Source of the DNA: JAVBUY01 sp031552735
Lineage (GTDB): Bacteria; Bacillota; Clostridia; Christensenellales; Aristaeellaceae
Reading direction: 5' to 3'
Length of the DNA stretch: 64,000 nt
NCBI GenBank assembly: GCA_031552735.1
Contig: JAVBMF010000005.1
Span: forward strand, 1-64,000
Positions 31,917 to 41,221 of this stretch are shown here, one piece after another (position 1 is the first letter of the stretch; each line of letters opens with the position of its first letter). The translations under genes were made by a program, and so were the position numbers. The notes below the pieces were generated by a model. That model was not told the origin of the DNA, searched no databases, and was given only the letters and a program-made list of their open reading frames with translations.

Positions 31917-33740
31917 TTACCGGGCCATCTTCTTGGTTTCTTCCCAGCCGCGCAGGATTTCCTCCTGATGCTGTACCGCGTAGGGGCCGGTCTGCTCCGC
32001 CTCGGCCATGTCGCGCGGGAAATGAATGCACAGGTGGCCGTCAAAGTTGTTGTCCTTGATGCCGCCCGACAAGTGCGGCGTGTTGTGCAGCGAACCGATA
32101 TAGGTTTTGCCGTCCGGCATGGTGATCCACACCGCCTTGGGATTCCACGTGGTCTTGTTGCCAAACGCCTTGTACATGGTCGCCGTGTCGTTGGCGGTCA
32201 TCGGTTCGGAGTCGGCGTGCTTGCCGTTGGACATGAACCGGCATCGCCAGGTCAGCCCGGACTTGAAATCATAGATGGTCACGACGGTACCGGCCTTGTA
32301 CTTGGTGCGGATGACATCAAACCAGTTGGCATAAATCACGTTGTTCGCACTGACCGACGTGCCGCCACCGCCGCTGCTGCCACTCGACGAGCCGGAGCCT
32401 TCGTTGGACGCGGCTGCATCGGACACCGTGGTCTTGCTGCCACCCTTGGCGACGACATTCTCATTGTATAGCTTGTTGAGCGTCGCCGTGCCCGCCTCAC
32501 CATCCGCCGCCAAGCCATTGGCGTATTGGAACGCGCGCAGCGCCTCGCCGGTCAGCGGGCCAAAGTTGCCGGTCAGGCTGCCCTTGTAGTAGTTGAGCTC
32601 TTTGAGCGCCTTTTGCATCTGCAACACGCGGTCGCCCTGGCTGCCCTCCTTGAGCACGCCGGAATCCGACGAGGAGGAAGAACCTGAGGAAGCCCCGCCG
32701 CCATCGCGATTGGCAATCGCATTCAGCGTCGTTGGACCCGCCACGCCATCGGCGCTCAGCTTGTTGGCACGCTGGAAATCGCGCACCGCGTCTTTGGTCA
32801 GCGGGCCAAAGCTGCCGGTGATACTGCCAGTGTAATACTTCATGTTCTTCAGCGAGGTTTGCAGCGCACGCACCGCCTCACCCGAGCTGCCCACCTTCAG
32901 CAGGCCGGAATCCGACGACGACACCGATATCGGCGCCGCCTCGGAAGAAGTAGCGGTTGTACTGCGCTTGGCGATGGCATCCAGTGTGCTCGGACCGGCG
33001 GCGCCGTCTGCACTCAGCTTATTGGCGCGCTGGAAATCGCGCACCGCGTCCTTGGTCAGCGGGCCAAAGCTGCCGGTAATGCTGCCGGAGTAATACTTCA
33101 TGCTTTTCAGCGCGCTTTGCAAGTTGCGAACCGCCTCGCCCTGACTGCCCAGCTTGAGTATGCCGGAGCTGCTGAGCACTGCACTGTCGTTGCTGCCCGG
33201 GGCGCCCAGCAGCTTGGTTTGCGTATCCTCACCGGCGATGCCGTCGGCTTTCAGCCCGGACTCTTCCTGATAGTTTTTGACAGCCGCCTTGGTGATGTCA
33301 TCGTATTCGCTGTCCGCAATCTCATCCAGATAGCCCAGGTTGGCCAGTGCCTGCTCCAGCGCGAACACATCCTCGCCCTCACTGCCTTCTTTCAGCGTGC
33401 GATACGATGACGAGCCGCTGCTTGCGGACGAACTGGTCGGTGCGTTGCCTTCAATGGTGATTACGTCCTCGCGCACATAGCCGGTCTTTTTGCCGTACTT
33501 GGCCTTGTACCACTCGCCATCTTTTTCCAGCAGCGTCAGCTCGGCATCGGGCATCAGCACGATCAATATTTCATAGTTGGTGCCAGGCCCCTTGCGGAAG
33601 TACACATGTCCGTTCGAGGTCGCCTTGGTCGCCGCAAGTGCGCTCATCGCGGGCAAAACTACCAGCGATGTCGTCAGCAGCGCGCCAATCAGCGCATGGC
33701 TCAGCAGCCTCTTCAGCTTTTTCTTCATTGTGTACATCAT
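31917..33740 (-). CDS. Secreted SH3 and peptidoglycan-binding repeat protein
   Basis: This 607-residue exported protein has a signal peptide (K-K-K-L-K-R then a hydrophobic core, cut near A-L-A-A at about residue 37). A bacterial SH3 domain follows at about 40-97 (V-Y-F-R-K-G-P-G-T-N-Y). There are four peptidoglycan-binding type 1 repeats; the second and third are nearly identical around G-S-F-G-P-L-T-K-D-A-V-R-D-F-Q-R-A-N-K. Serine/glycine linkers separate the repeats. The last roughly 130 residues form a distinct domain with W-C-R-F-like and G-H-L-C-I-H-F motifs. It resembles a degenerate or different wall hydrolase/transpeptidase core, but I cannot name it. It is monocistronic with its own promoter. 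Confidence 0.85.
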   Translation of the reverse strand: MMYTMKKKLKRLLSHALIGALLTTSLVVLPAMSALAATKATSNGHVYFRKGPGTNYEILIVLMPDAELTLLEKDGEWYKAKYGKKTGYVREDVITIEGNAPTSSSASSGSSSYRTLKEGSEGEDVFALEQALANLGYLDEIADSEYDDITKAAVKNYQEESGLKADGIAGEDTQTKLLGAPGSNDSAVLSSSGILKLGSQGEAVRNLQSALKSMKYYSGSITGSFGPLTKDAVRDFQRANKLSADGAAGPSTLDAIAKRSTTATSSEAAPISVSSSDSGLLKVGSSGEAVRALQTSLKNMKYYTGSITGSFGPLTKDAVRDFQRANKLSADGVAGPTTLNAIANRDGGGASSGSSSSSDSGVLKEGSQGDRVLQMQKALKELNYYKGSLTGNFGPLTGEALRAFQYANGLAADGEAGTATLNKLYNENVVAKGGSKTTVSDAAASNEGSGSSSGSSGGGGTSVSANNVIYANWFDVIRTKYKAGTVVTIYDFKSGLTWRCRFMSNGKHADSEPMTANDTATMYKAFGNKTTWNPKAVWITMPDGKTYIGSLHNTPHLSGGIKDNNFDGHLCIHFPRDMAEAEQTGPYAVQHQEEILRGWEETKKMAR

Positions 33741-33784
33741 GGTATGGCACCTCTTTCTTCGCGTAAAAGACTTATCGTGCGTCT

Positions 33785-33813
33785 ATTTTATTACAGTAGA
33801 TTTCTAATGTCAA
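33785..33813 (-). promoter_or_regulatory. Promoter of the SH3/peptidoglycan-binding protein gene
   Basis: On the minus strand, TTGACA (33808-33813) and TAAAAT (33785-33790) are separated by 17 bases. Confidence 0.8.
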
Positions 33814-33916
33814 GGGCATTTTTAACATTTACGTAACATTTAATCATTCTTTTTCTTTTGTTCGTCACATTTTGTGGGCTCTCATCGCGCACCCACAATA
33901 TCTTGCGAAACAAAAA

Positions 33917-33945
33917 AGCACATGCCCCTTTTCCGGCCATGTGCT
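33917..33945 (-). terminator. Terminator after the glycerophosphodiesterase gene
   Basis: AGCACATG (33917-33924) pairs with CATGTGCT (33938-33945). The A tract at 33912-33917 reads as a T run on the minus strand. Confidence 0.8.
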
Positions 33946-33967
33946 CTTTGTTTCTTTTCCCGCGCAG

Positions 33968-34696
33968 CTAATTTCCGTCGCACAGTGCTTTCGCCCGATC
34001 TGGGTAATTTGTGATCACCGCGTCAGCCCCGGCATCCAGCACCCAGCGGATATCTTCCGCGTCATTGACGGTCCAGGTATGGATCTTAATGCCCAGCGCG
34101 CGGCATGCCGGCACTTCGTCGGCCTCCAGCAACTCGTGAAACTCCGGGTGCAGCGCATCCATGCCCAGCGCGCGCGCGTAATCCCACGGGCGCACCATGG
34201 TCGCGTCGTACAAGAGGCCGCAAGGCAGCGACGCGTCCATCGCTTTGACAGTGAGCAGACTGTGATGGTTGAACGAAGAATAGTACACCCGCTCCGTCAT
34301 GCCCATCTCCTTGGCCAAGTCAATGCACGCCCGCTCGATGCCCGGATAGCGCACATAACCGGTCTTGAGCTCCACATTGACCATCAGCCCGGCGGGCTTC
34401 ATCAGCGCAAACACCTCGCGCAGTGTGGGCACGCGGGCATCCCTGTATTGCGGGTGCGTGCGGTTGAAGGTGAAGTGCCGCAGCTCCGCCAATGTCATGC
34501 GGGCGATCATCCCATGCCCATCGGACACGCGCTCGATGGTTTCATCGTGCGTGACGATCAACTGCCCATCCGCGCTCATGTGCACGTCCAGTTCCACGCC
34601 GTCCGCACCTTGGCGTATCGCCAGCTCAAACGCCTCCAGCGTATTTTCCGGCGCATAGCCCGACGCGCCGCGGTGCGCCCATATTTTCGCGCCCAT
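33968..34696 (-). CDS. Glycerophosphodiester phosphodiesterase
   Basis: This 242-residue cytoplasmic enzyme hydrolyses glycerophosphodiesters to glycerol 3-phosphate and an alcohol. The GDPD signature is intact: A-H-R-G-A-S-G-Y-A-P-E-N-T (His8, Arg9), the metal ligands in G-V-E-L-D-V-H, then V-T-H-D-E-T near residue 59, and the late K-I-H-T-W-T-V-N-D. No signal peptide is present, so it probably acts inside the cell on lipid or teichoic acid breakdown products. The ATG at 34696 follows AAAGGGG; the longer frame upstream lacks a site. It is a single gene, divergent from the polysaccharide locus. Confidence 0.93.
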   Translation of the reverse strand: MGAKIWAHRGASGYAPENTLEAFELAIRQGADGVELDVHMSADGQLIVTHDETIERVSDGHGMIARMTLAELRHFTFNRTHPQYRDARVPTLREVFALMKPAGLMVNVELKTGYVRYPGIERACIDLAKEMGMTERVYYSSFNHHSLLTVKAMDASLPCGLLYDATMVRPWDYARALGMDALHPEFHELLEADEVPACRALGIKIHTWTVNDAEDIRWVLDAGADAVITNYPDRAKALCDGN

Positions 34697-34816
34697 TCGA
34701 TCGCCCCTTTCGTTTGCCTCCATGATACCACGATCCGCACCCGAACGAAAGAGGGTGTCCACATGCACGCGTGTGTGATATAATAATGGATATGCTAACG
34801 GCAAGGAAGTGAGCCC

Positions 34817-35854
34817 GTGCCCGCCGAAACGTTGCCCCCCATCACGCTGATCATTCCATTGCGCAACGAAATGAAGTACATACAGGGTTGTTTGGATTCC
34901 ATCCTCGGGCAAGATTACCCGCTGGAGCTGATGGAAATCCTGTTTGTCGATGGCGGCTCTACCGACGGCACGGTGGCATATTTAGAGGAAGAGGCGCGCC
35001 AAACCCCGCAGATCAAGGTGCTGAACAACCCCAGCCGCACCGTGCCCTTCGCGATGAACATCGGCATCCGCGCCTGCACCACCGACTATATCGTGCGTCT
35101 GGACGCGCACGCCATTTATCAGCCCGACTATGTGTCGCGCTCGATCCACAACCTGATGCACATCGACTGCGACAATACCGGCGGCGTATGGGACACCGTG
35201 GGGCGCGGTTACATGGGCAAAGCGATTGCGGGCATGCTGTGTACCGTATTTGGTGTGGGCAACGCGCACTACCGACTGGATACCAAGACCGGCTATGCCG
35301 ACACGGTGCCATTCGGCGCGTTCCGTCGCGAATTGTTCGAACGCATCGGCGGCTATGATGAGCGTCTGACGCGCAATCAGGACAACGAACTGAACTACCG
35401 CATCCGTAAAAATGGCGGCAAAATCTATCTGGATCAGCAAATCCGGTGCACCTACTTTTGCCGCGATTCGCTGGGCGGCATCATGAAAATGGGCTATCAG
35501 AACGGCCTGTGGAGCGTCGTGACGATGTACCTGTGTCCCGGATCAATGGGGGTCAAGCACTTTATTCCGCTGGCCATGGTGCTCGGCGCGGTCGGTCTGC
35601 CGCTACTGGCGCTGATCACCGGGGCCAGCTTCTTCCTGAAGCTGCTGCTGCTACTGGCTGGCGCGTATCTGGTGCTGGATGCTTTCTATTCGTACACCGT
35701 CGCCGAGAAAATCGGCTGGAAATACTTCCTGGCCCTGCCGATCATCTACCCGGCATTCCACTTCGCGTATGGCGTCGGTTCGCTGCGCGGGCTGCTGCGT
35801 CTGCCCCGGCTGATGCGCGAGAAGCGACGCGCGGCAAAGGGGGCGGGCGCGTGA
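34817..35854 (+). CDS. Family 2 glycosyltransferase with C-terminal membrane helices (ExoA-like)
   Basis: This 345-residue protein starts with a GT-A glycosyltransferase domain (L-I-I-P-L-R-N-E, V-D-G-G-S-T-D-G-T near 46-54, R-L-D-A-H-A as the D-x-D equivalent, and N-Q-D-N-E-L-N near 200). About three membrane helices follow at 250-320. The pattern resembles succinoglycan ExoA-type transferases that build lipid-linked repeat units at the membrane. The start is GTG 34817 after AAGGAAG; a TATAAT -10 lies at 34778-34783. It is the first gene of the polysaccharide operon, and its stop overlaps the next start (GTGA). Confidence 0.88.
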   Translation: MPAETLPPITLIIPLRNEMKYIQGCLDSILGQDYPLELMEILFVDGGSTDGTVAYLEEEARQTPQIKVLNNPSRTVPFAMNIGIRACTTDYIVRLDAHAIYQPDYVSRSIHNLMHIDCDNTGGVWDTVGRGYMGKAIAGMLCTVFGVGNAHYRLDTKTGYADTVPFGAFRRELFERIGGYDERLTRNQDNELNYRIRKNGGKIYLDQQIRCTYFCRDSLGGIMKMGYQNGLWSVVTMYLCPGSMGVKHFIPLAMVLGAVGLPLLALITGASFFLKLLLLLAGAYLVLDAFYSYTVAEKIGWKYFLALPIIYPAFHFAYGVGSLRGLLRLPRLMREKRRAAKGAGA

Positions 35855-36969
35855 ACCTGCTGCACATTTGCTGCAACTATACCACGACGCGCGCGTTTGA
35901 GTCGTTGTTTGGCGCGCTGGCTGATTTGGGCATACCCCAGCGCGTCTATGTGCCGATGAAGCGCGCGTCCGACGCGGGCAAAAACAACCCACGCCGCGTG
36001 GACCTGTCCATCGCGTACCGCGCGGTGGTCAAGCCGTGGGATCGCTTCCTATATTATACCAAGGCGCGGCGCACCGTGCCGGACCTGCTGGCCACCACGC
36101 CGCCCGATGCGCACACGCTGGCGCACGCGCACACGCTGTTTACCGACGGCGGCATCGCTTACCGGCTCCTCCAACTGCGCGGCACGCCCTATGTGGTCAG
36201 TGTTCGCCGCACCGACGTAGAATTTTTCTTCCGTTATATGCCGCATCTTCGCGGGCACGCCATGCGCATCCTATCGGCGGCGCGGCGCATCGTCTTTATT
36301 TCGCCCGCGCACCGTGACGCGGTATTTGCGCGCTATGTTCCGGCAAAGCTGCACGACACGCTGCTGGCCAAAAGCACTGTCATTCCCAACGGCATCGCGC
36401 CATCGTGGCTGGACGGCAGCCCCAAGCATTGGGCACCGGGCGATCCGCTAAACATCGCTTTTGCCGGGCGGCTGGAGCACAACAAGCGCCCCGGGCAATG
36501 CGTCGAGGCCGCGCAGGAGCTGCAAGCACTGCTGCCCGACAGCCGTGTGACGCTGCACCTCGCCGGGGACGGCCCGCTGGAGACGGCGCTCAACATGTTG
36601 CCGCAGGTCAAGGATGGTTCGGTCGTGCTGCACGGCCGCCTGAATGGCCAGGACAAGCTCAAAGCATTCTACGACGCCTGCCATCTGTTCCTATTGCCCT
36701 CGCTGTCTGAAACGTTTGGCTTGGTCTATCTGGAAGCCATGAGCCGCGGACTGCCGGTGCTGTATACACGCGGTCAGGGCTTCGACGGGCAATTTCCCGA
36801 GGGCGAGGTGGGCTACGCGGTGGACCCCAAGAACCCGAAAGCCATCGCGCTGGCCATGCGGCAGGCGCTGGACGGCTATGACCAACGCAGCGTCCGCTGC
36901 ACTGCGCAGGCCGCCACGCTGCCGTGGCCGCACATCGCCCAGCGCTGGCTGGACCTCTACCAAGCGTAA
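35851..36969 (+). CDS. Family 4-type (GT-B) glycosyltransferase
   Basis: This 372-residue cytoplasmic or membrane-associated enzyme has the GT-B fold. The donor-side domain begins near residue 200 with N-I-A-F-A-G-R-L-E-H-N-K-R-P and ends in the E-x7-E motif (S-E-T-F-G-L-V-Y-L-E-A-M-S) typical of GT4. The acceptor half (residues 1-180) has H-I-C-C-N-Y and A-H-A-H-T-L-F. It probably adds one sugar to the lipid-linked repeat unit; donor and linkage are unknown. GTG 35851 overlaps the previous stop. The next gene follows after 9 bases. Confidence 0.86.
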   Translation: MNLLHICCNYTTTRAFESLFGALADLGIPQRVYVPMKRASDAGKNNPRRVDLSIAYRAVVKPWDRFLYYTKARRTVPDLLATTPPDAHTLAHAHTLFTDGGIAYRLLQLRGTPYVVSVRRTDVEFFFRYMPHLRGHAMRILSAARRIVFISPAHRDAVFARYVPAKLHDTLLAKSTVIPNGIAPSWLDGSPKHWAPGDPLNIAFAGRLEHNKRPGQCVEAAQELQALLPDSRVTLHLAGDGPLETALNMLPQVKDGSVVLHGRLNGQDKLKAFYDACHLFLLPSLSETFGLVYLEAMSRGLPVLYTRGQGFDGQFPEGEVGYAVDPKNPKAIALAMRQALDGYDQRSVRCTAQAATLPWPHIAQRWLDLYQA

Positions 36970-36978
36970 GGAGTTCAT

Positions 36979-38175
36979 ATGCGCATTCTTATGCTGATTC
37001 ACCGTCAGGCCGATAACAGCCCCTACTGCTTCTATGTGCACGAGCAGGCGCGCGCGCTGATGGCCGAGGGACATGACGTGGTGGTGCTTTCCCCGGTGGG
37101 CGTGCTGCCCGGGCTGCCCCGGCTGCGCCCGAAAGCCGCGCGCATCATGGCCGCGACGCCCGGCGAAGCAACCATCGACGGCGTGCCGGTGCGCTTTCCG
37201 CGCTATCTGACACTGGGCAACACCGGCGCAAAGCTGCTGGGCGGCCGACCCATGTTCCGCGCCATCCTGCCCACCGCACGCAAGTTGCACGCGGACAAAG
37301 CGTTCGATTTGATCCACGCGCACATGCTGCCCATCGAGGGACATGCCGGTCTGCTGCTGGGCAAGGCGCTGGGCATCCCTACCGCGTTGACCGTGCACGG
37401 TACCGATGTGCTGCAATATTTTCTGCCCGGTCAGCCGCCCTGGCCGCGCAACGCACGCATTGCGCAACAAACCGGGCTGCTGATGGCGGTGTCCTCCTTC
37501 CTGAAGGACTGTGTGCAGCCCTACCGCGACCAACCGATTGAGGTAGTGCCCAACGGCGTCGATCTGGCGCTGATTCCCGCATCCGTCCGCCGCACACCGC
37601 GCGCGCTGCTATCCGGCGGCACACTCAAGCCGCGCAAGTGCATGCACACCACACTGGACGCGTTCCTGGCTGTGGCGGAAGATTTCCCCGACGCCACACT
37701 GACCATCTTTGGCGAGGGGCCTGAGCGCGCCTCGCTGGAAGAGAAGATTACCGCGCACGGCATGGGTGAGCGGGTCAAGCTGGTCGGCTTTGTACCGCAC
37801 GAGCAGGCGCTGACGCTGATGGCGCAATCGGACGCGTTTGTGATGCCCAGCTATGCCGAGGGTTTCGGCATCGTCTATATCGAGGCAATGGCCGCAGGCT
37901 GCGTTTCGGTGGCCAGCAGTGGCGAGGGCATCGCTGACGTGATGCGCGACGGTGACAACGGCTTTCTGGTGCCCGCCGCCGATGTGGCGGCACTGGTGCC
38001 CGTGCTGCGCCGCATCCTGTCCAGCGGCGACGCCATCGAATCCATCCGCGCGCGCGGCACCGAGACAGCCCGCGCACTCACTTGGGCACGCAATGCGCGG
38101 CAATGCGGCGCGCTCTATGCACGGCTGATCTCCGACACACCATCTCCCAAAGGAGGCGCTCCTGATGCCCGATAA
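36979..38175 (+). CDS. Family 4 glycosyltransferase
   Basis: This 398-residue GT-B enzyme has an N-terminal acceptor domain (Y-C-F-Y-V-H-E-Q-A-R-A-L, then H-A-H-M-L-P-I-E-G and V-H-G-T-D-V). Its C-terminal donor domain has L-S-G-G-T-L-K-P-R-K, F-G-E-G-P-E-R, and the E-x7-E motif in Y-A-E-G-F-G-I-V-Y-I-E-A-M-A. AAGGAG lies upstream of the ATG. Its 3' end overlaps the O-antigen ligase gene by 11 bases. It belongs with the polysaccharide operon. Sugar specificity is unknown. Confidence 0.88.
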   Translation: MRILMLIHRQADNSPYCFYVHEQARALMAEGHDVVVLSPVGVLPGLPRLRPKAARIMAATPGEATIDGVPVRFPRYLTLGNTGAKLLGGRPMFRAILPTARKLHADKAFDLIHAHMLPIEGHAGLLLGKALGIPTALTVHGTDVLQYFLPGQPPWPRNARIAQQTGLLMAVSSFLKDCVQPYRDQPIEVVPNGVDLALIPASVRRTPRALLSGGTLKPRKCMHTTLDAFLAVAEDFPDATLTIFGEGPERASLEEKITAHGMGERVKLVGFVPHEQALTLMAQSDAFVMPSYAEGFGIVYIEAMAAGCVSVASSGEGIADVMRDGDNGFLVPAADVAALVPVLRRILSSGDAIESIRARGTETARALTWARNARQCGALYARLISDTPSPKGGAPDAR

Positions 38176-39493
38176 AAAGACCACGCCCGGCAAGCTACTA
38201 CAGTGGTTCGACAAGGCTTCCGGCATTCTCATCGAGGTGTTCGACCCACGCCTGCTCACCGTCGCCATCGCTGCGGTGATGTTTTACTGCACGCTGTTTA
38301 TCCAGCGCAAGTTTCCGGGACGCTGGATGGAGTTTGTGGCACTGGGCATGGTGCTGATCGCCTTTGTCACCATGGTGGCGCGCACGCCGGAAATGCGTCG
38401 GCGTATCCGCTGGCATCCCGTGATGGTCGCGCTATGGTTCGCGCTGCACGGCTGGATGCTGCTATCCGGACTCTTTTACGAGGACTGGCTGTCCGAGTCG
38501 CTGGCGCTGTTGGTCGCGTATCCGTTCATGTTCGCGGTGTTCACCGCGCGCGAGGACGAAAACACGCTGTACGCTATCGCGCGCGGTGCAGTGTTTGGCA
38601 TCCTGCCGTTTTTGCTTTGGTCGTTCGTCGGCAAGCCGTTGGTGTTTGGCTATCCGGGTTGGTCGGGCGTATTCTACAACGCCAACGGTCTGGCCATGTG
38701 CAGCAATGTGATGACCGCGTGCGCCATGCTGCTGTGCTATGCGAGCTGGCGAAAGCGCAATCTGCGCGCCGTCGCGCTGTATGGCGTGATTTTCCTGCTC
38801 GGATCGTTTGCCATCGCGCTGACCATGAGCCGTTCGGCATGGGTGGCCTATGCGGTGGCCATGCTGGTGCTGCTTGGCTGCATCCTGATGGGGCGCACCA
38901 AGCATGTGCTGCGCGTTGTCGCGCTGCTCACCGCGCTGACGCTGGTGTTTGGCGGCGCGATCTTCGCCGTCTCGTATATCAAGGCCAAGGAAACCATCCG
39001 CGAAAACTATGAAATTGCCATCAAGATGGACGAGAGAAACCACTGGGGCATAGTCGAACCCAACCCCGACGAATACACGCTGCAAATCAAAGACTTCTCC
39101 TCCTCGCGCACCGAAATATGGGAGCAGGCGCTGACGCACCTGACCTGGAATGGACACCCGACTGCGGTGGTCGAGGAGTGGGCAAAGATCAACGGCGGCT
39201 GGAATCGCCGCAACGCCCACAACTCGTTCATTGGCGTGGCGTATAATAACGGCTGGCCCGCCGGTCTGCTGTTGATCGCCTATGTGCTGTTTTCTGGCTG
39301 GCGCGCATGGATTTACTATTGGCGGCGCCGCAGCCAGCCAATCGCCATCCTGCCCTTTTTGATCGCGTGTGTGTTCGTGCTGGAGAGCCTGTTTGAGTCG
39401 GTGTATGCGCCGTTCTCGGTGGTGGGCTGCGCCTACCTGCTGACGCAGGGCATGCTGTGGCGTGCCGACCTGTCGCCGGAGGTCGCGCCGTGA
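38165..39493 (+). CDS. O-antigen ligase/polymerase family membrane protein
   Basis: This 442-residue protein has about ten to twelve membrane segments and a large extracytoplasmic loop near residues 270-360 (E-P-N-P-D-E-Y, then R-T-E-I-W-E-Q-A and N-A-H-N-S-F). This is the pattern of the Wzy_C/O-antigen ligase domain that polymerises repeat units or ligates polymer to an acceptor. A Gram-positive wall context favours polymerisation or attachment to a wall or lipid anchor. AAAGGAGG lies 8 bases before the ATG. Its stop overlaps the next gene (GTGA), so expression is tightly coupled. Confidence 0.87.
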   Translation: MPDKKTTPGKLLQWFDKASGILIEVFDPRLLTVAIAAVMFYCTLFIQRKFPGRWMEFVALGMVLIAFVTMVARTPEMRRRIRWHPVMVALWFALHGWMLLSGLFYEDWLSESLALLVAYPFMFAVFTAREDENTLYAIARGAVFGILPFLLWSFVGKPLVFGYPGWSGVFYNANGLAMCSNVMTACAMLLCYASWRKRNLRAVALYGVIFLLGSFAIALTMSRSAWVAYAVAMLVLLGCILMGRTKHVLRVVALLTALTLVFGGAIFAVSYIKAKETIRENYEIAIKMDERNHWGIVEPNPDEYTLQIKDFSSSRTEIWEQALTHLTWNGHPTAVVEEWAKINGGWNRRNAHNSFIGVAYNNGWPAGLLLIAYVLFSGWRAWIYYWRRRSQPIAILPFLIACVFVLESLFESVYAPFSVVGCAYLLTQGMLWRADLSPEVAP

Positions 39494-40515
39494 CGCCGTC
39501 GGTCAGCATCATCGTGCCGGTGTACAACGCCGGGGCGTATCTGGCCGCGTGTCTGGACGCACTGCTGGCGCAGACACTGACATCTATTGAGGTGATTGCC
39601 ATCGATGACGGCAGCACCGACCATAGCGCCGCGATTCTGGCCGACTATGCCGCGCGGGATGATCGTATGCAGGTGCGCACACAGGAAAATCAGGGCGTGT
39701 CAGCGGCGCGCAACGCCGGATTGGCGCTGGCGAAAGGCGACTATATCGGCTTCTGCGACGCGGACGACTGGACTGACCCGACGATGTATGCCGCGCTGCA
39801 CGCTGCCGCTGTCCATGCCGACGCGCAGGTCGCATTTTGCGCGGTGGTCAAGCATCGCGCGGGTGGAGACGAGGTTGTGCCGCTGCCCTATGCCGACGGC
39901 GAAGCGCTGGACGCGCGCGCCATCCGCGATCATCTGATTCCGAACATGATCTCGCTGCCCGCTGACGGTGAGGAACTGCCGATCAGCGGCTATACGCCAC
40001 GCAATCTGTTTCGCCGCGCACTGCTGAAAGACCTGACATTTCGCGGCGACATCCACTATGCCGAGGATTTGCTGTTCATCATCCAGGCGCTGCTGAAAGC
40101 CGACCGCGCGGTCGCCGTGGCCGCACCGCTGTATCACTATCGTTTCCACGCCGGGGCGACCACCAAGCGATATTCTGCCTTTATCCCCGATTCATTGGTC
40201 AAGAGCCAGCTGGCACTGTCCATCGCGCTGACCGCGCACAACCAGCTTGCCGCCAATCAGCCCCGGCTTGCCATCCGTCAGCGCCGCAATATTCTGACCG
40301 CCATCATCAACCTGTGCCTGCCCGGTTCGCCCTATCCGCCGATGCGGCGCATCGCGGCGATTGGCGCCGTTCTGCGCGAGGAAGGCACGCGCGCGGCGTT
40401 TGCTCCGGTGCGCCTGTGCCGCCTCTCGCCCAAGCTGGCGCTCAAATACGGCCTGATCAAATACCGGCTGGCCGCGCCGCTGATGATGCTCTATTCCTAT
40501 TTTTATCGCACTTGA
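39490..40515 (+). CDS. Family 2 glycosyltransferase
   Basis: This 341-residue protein has an N-terminal GT-A domain: S-I-I-V-P-V-Y-N-A-G, I-D-D-G-S-T-D near 36-42, G-V-S-A-A-R-N-A-G-L, and the metal-binding C-D-A-D-D-W (D-x-D) near 89-94. The C-terminal part is helical and basic and has no clear membrane anchor. It adds a sugar during repeat-unit assembly; the donor is unknown. GTG 39490 is preceded by GGAGG at 8 bases and overlaps the stop of the ligase gene. Confidence 0.88.
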   Translation: MTPSVSIIVPVYNAGAYLAACLDALLAQTLTSIEVIAIDDGSTDHSAAILADYAARDDRMQVRTQENQGVSAARNAGLALAKGDYIGFCDADDWTDPTMYAALHAAAVHADAQVAFCAVVKHRAGGDEVVPLPYADGEALDARAIRDHLIPNMISLPADGEELPISGYTPRNLFRRALLKDLTFRGDIHYAEDLLFIIQALLKADRAVAVAAPLYHYRFHAGATTKRYSAFIPDSLVKSQLALSIALTAHNQLAANQPRLAIRQRRNILTAIINLCLPGSPYPPMRRIAAIGAVLREEGTRAAFAPVRLCRLSPKLALKYGLIKYRLAAPLMMLYSYFYRT

Positions 40516-40528
40516 TCGGAGACGTAGA

Positions 40529-41179
40529 TTGCAACAAGCCCAACAACAACTGCAAAAAAAGCGCGGCTCGCTGCTGCTCAAGCGCGCGTTTGATCTGCTG
40601 GTGTCGACGGTCAGCATCGTGGTGCTGTCGCCGGTGCTGTTGATCATTGCGCTGGCGATCAAGCTCGACAGCCCCGGCCCGGTGTTCTATCGCCAACAGC
40701 GTATCGGACGAAACGGCGCACCCTTTGCGATCCTGAAATTCCGCACGATGGTGGTCGATGCCGACCGGCTCGGCCTGCTCACCATCGGGCGCGACGCGCG
40801 CATCACGCGTGTGGGACGTTTCCTGCGCAAGACCAAGCTGGACGAGCTGGCGCAGCTATTCAATGTGTTTATAGGCGAGATGAGTCTGGTCGGGCCGCGC
40901 CCCGAGGTGCCCAAGTATGTGGCGCTGTACACCGACGAACAGCGCGCCGTGCTGGCGCTGAAACCCGGCATCACCGATCTTGCGTCCATCCGCTACCGCG
41001 ATGAGAACGCACTGCTGGGGCAAAGCACCGACCCGGAGCGCGTCTATATCGATGAAGTGATGCCCGCCAAGCTGGCCATCAATCTGGACTATCTGGCGCA
41101 CTTCTCGTTCTGGGGCGACATCGGCCTGCTGTTTGCCACGGTGGGCGCACTGCTGGGCGACGCGCGGCAAAAAAAATAA
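40529..41179 (+). CDS. Initiating undecaprenyl-phosphate sugar phosphotransferase
   Basis: This 216-residue protein is a small (monotopic) polyprenyl-phosphate hexose-1-phosphate transferase of the bacterial sugar transferase family. It loads the first sugar-phosphate onto undecaprenyl phosphate. It has one N-terminal hydrophobic re-entrant helix (about 24-47), the motif F-R-T-M-V-V-D-A-D, and the catalytic-core motif K-L-D-E-L-A-Q-L-F-N-V-F-I-G-E-M-S-L-V-G-P-R. Start TTG 40529 follows a weak GGAG. As the initiating enzyme it defines the locus as lipid-linked polysaccharide assembly. It is the last gene of the operon; a weak hairpin without a T run follows at 41178-41201. Confidence 0.92.
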   Translation: MQQAQQQLQKKRGSLLLKRAFDLLVSTVSIVVLSPVLLIIALAIKLDSPGPVFYRQQRIGRNGAPFAILKFRTMVVDADRLGLLTIGRDARITRVGRFLRKTKLDELAQLFNVFIGEMSLVGPRPEVPKYVALYTDEQRAVLALKPGITDLASIRYRDENALLGQSTDPERVYIDEVMPAKLAINLDYLAHFSFWGDIGLLFATVGALLGDARQKK

Positions 41180-41221
41180 GCGGCTGTGTTTAAGAGCCGC
41201 TCAGTATGTAAATTGGACAGC

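Noticed and set aside
31917..33740. Calling the C-terminal domain an L,D-transpeptidase
   Set aside because: The motif G-H-L-C-I-H-F lacks the S/H-G-C-x-R arrangement and the fold cannot be judged by eye.
41178..41201. Terminator after the sugar transferase gene
   Set aside because: AGCGGCT/AGCCGCT forms a stem but no T tract follows on either strand, so it is not listed as a terminator.
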